Assembly: GCA_047605605.1 (NCBI GenBank)
Contig: JASGFG010000122.1
Coordinates: 1-6,023 of the forward strand
Length of the DNA stretch: 6,023 nt
Reading direction: 5' to 3'
From: JAATGA01 sp047605605
GTDB lineage: Bacteria > Pseudomonadota > Alphaproteobacteria > Rhodobacterales > Rhodobacteraceae
A program made the position numbers and the translations under genes. Shown here piece after piece: positions 5,225 through 6,023 of the stretch. The notes beneath the pieces are model-generated. The model saw nothing but the letters and a program-made list of their open reading frames with translations. It was not told the DNA's origin and made no database searches. Position 1 is the stretch's first letter. Each line of letters begins with the position of its first letter.

Positions 5225-6023
5225 ATGGCCCGCCGCGTCACCCCGGCCCGCAAGGCCATCGTCACCGCCGCCGCCTGGATCGTCGGGCTGCTGATCTTCT
5301 TTCCGATCCTGTGGATCATCATCCTGGGCTTCAAGACCGAGGGCGATGCCATCAAGACCCCGCTGGAGGTTCTGGGCGCCCCCTGGACGCTGGAAAGCTA
5401 TCACGCCGTCAACGAACGGTCGGACTATCTGCTGCACTTCTGGAACTCGGTGGTGATCTCGGTCGGCTCGACGCTGGTGGGGCTGATCATCGCGATCCCG
5501 GCCGCCTGGGCCATGGCCTTCGTGCCGGGCAAGCGGACCAAGGACCTGCTGATGTGGATGCTGTCGACCAAGATGATGCCCGCGGTCGGCGTGCTGATCC
5601 CGATGTATCTGATGTTCCGCAACCTTGGCCTGCTGGACACGCGCATCGGGCTGGTGGGGGTGCTGACGCTGATCAACCTGCCGATCATCGTCTGGATGCT
5701 GTATACCTATTTCAAGGAAATTCCGGGTGAGATCCTTGAGGCGGCGCGGATGGACGGCGCGTCCCTGCGCAATGAAATCCTGCATGTGCTGACGCCGATG
5801 GCGGTGCCGGGCATCGCCTCGACTGTTCTCTTGAACATCATCCTCGCGTGGAACGAGGCGTTCTGGACGCTGAACCTGACGACATCGAAGGCAGCACCCC
5901 TGACCACCTTCATCGCCGGGTTCTCGGCGCCCGAGGGGCTGTTCTACGCCAAACTTTCGGCCGCCAGCACCATGGCGATCGCCCCGATCCTGATCCTCGG
6001 CTGGTTCAGCCAGAAACAACTCG
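5225..6023 (+). CDS. smoG: Polyol ABC transporter inner-membrane permease, SmoG-like (3' end cut by window)
   Basis: The frame runs from the ATG at 5225 to the window edge with no stop, giving 266 residues. Family members are roughly 275-280 long, so only the last few residues are missing. This is the MalG-type second permease subunit. Hydrophobic segments lie at about residues 12-34, 73-97, 109-133, 139-161, 193-212 and 243-262. The EAA loop is EAARMDGASLRNEILHVLTP (172-191), the contact for the ATPase, with Gly178 and Pro191 conserved. GGAG (5213-5216), inside the end of smoF, is the ribosome binding site, and the two-base gap to smoF means tight coupling. The N-terminus (MARRVTPARK) is basic and cytoplasmic, as expected from the positive-inside rule. 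An ATPase (smoK) and polyol dehydrogenase genes are expected next. Confidence 0.92.
   Translation, partial: MARRVTPARKAIVTAAAWIVGLLIFFPILWIIILGFKTEGDAIKTPLEVLGAPWTLESYHAVNERSDYLLHFWNSVVISVGSTLVGLIIAIPAAWAMAFVPGKRTKDLLMWMLSTKMMPAVGVLIPMYLMFRNLGLLDTRIGLVGVLTLINLPIIVWMLYTYFKEIPGEILEAARMDGASLRNEILHVLTPMAVPGIASTVLLNIILAWNEAFWTLNLTTSKAAPLTTFIAGFSAPEGLFYAKLSAASTMAIAPILILGWFSQKQL

Noticed and set aside
1..6023. Mobile element, CRISPR, toxin-antitoxin or phage-defence system
   Set aside because: No transposase, integrase, repeat array, small paired genes or nuclease motifs were seen. Codon use is even across the window, and the genes form an ordinary polyol uptake and regulation locus.

Overview
The window looks like chromosomal DNA from a GC-rich alphaproteobacterium, most likely of the Rhodobacter/Paracoccus group. 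The basis is very high GC with strong G/C preference at third codon positions, protein sequences of the type seen in that group, and the start of a polyol ABC-transport operon like the smo (sorbitol/mannitol) locus of Rhodobacter sphaeroides. This is recognition by eye; no database search was run. I see no mobile element, CRISPR array, tRNA or rRNA.

Layout. Bases 1-106 may hold the 5' end of a leftward gene (weak evidence). Bases 107-311 are a spacer with a candidate promoter for the next gene. Bases 312-1106 encode a class II glutamine amidotransferase of the YafJ/EgtC-like type. It starts Met-Cys, which fixes its start codon. Bases 1187-1867 encode a HAD-superfamily phosphatase, overlapping by 4 bases (ATGA) a SorC-family sugar-responsive regulator at 1864-2805 (SmoC-like). 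A 106-base gap with a candidate promoter and several inverted repeats leads to the transporter: a periplasmic polyol-binding protein (2912-4225, SmoE-like), two inner-membrane permeases (4350-5222, SmoF-like; 5225 to the window edge, SmoG-like, cut near its 3' end). Two GC-rich stem-loops lie in the 124-base gap between the binding-protein and first permease genes.

How the genes work together. The binding protein would capture sorbitol, mannitol or a related polyol in the periplasm and deliver it to the SmoF/SmoG channel. The ATPase (SmoK) and the polyol dehydrogenases usual for this locus are expected just beyond the right edge. The SorC-family regulator, encoded immediately upstream and in the same direction, probably senses a polyol or its derivative and acts at the inverted repeats before the binding-protein gene. 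The translationally coupled HAD phosphatase is the functional puzzle, because ABC uptake followed by dehydrogenation does not directly make a sugar phosphate. The amidotransferase appears to be an unrelated neighbour.

Nothing here amounts to a clearly new biological system. The points most worth checking are the inverted-repeat pair upstream of the binding-protein gene, the stem-loops after it, and the role of the coupled phosphatase.
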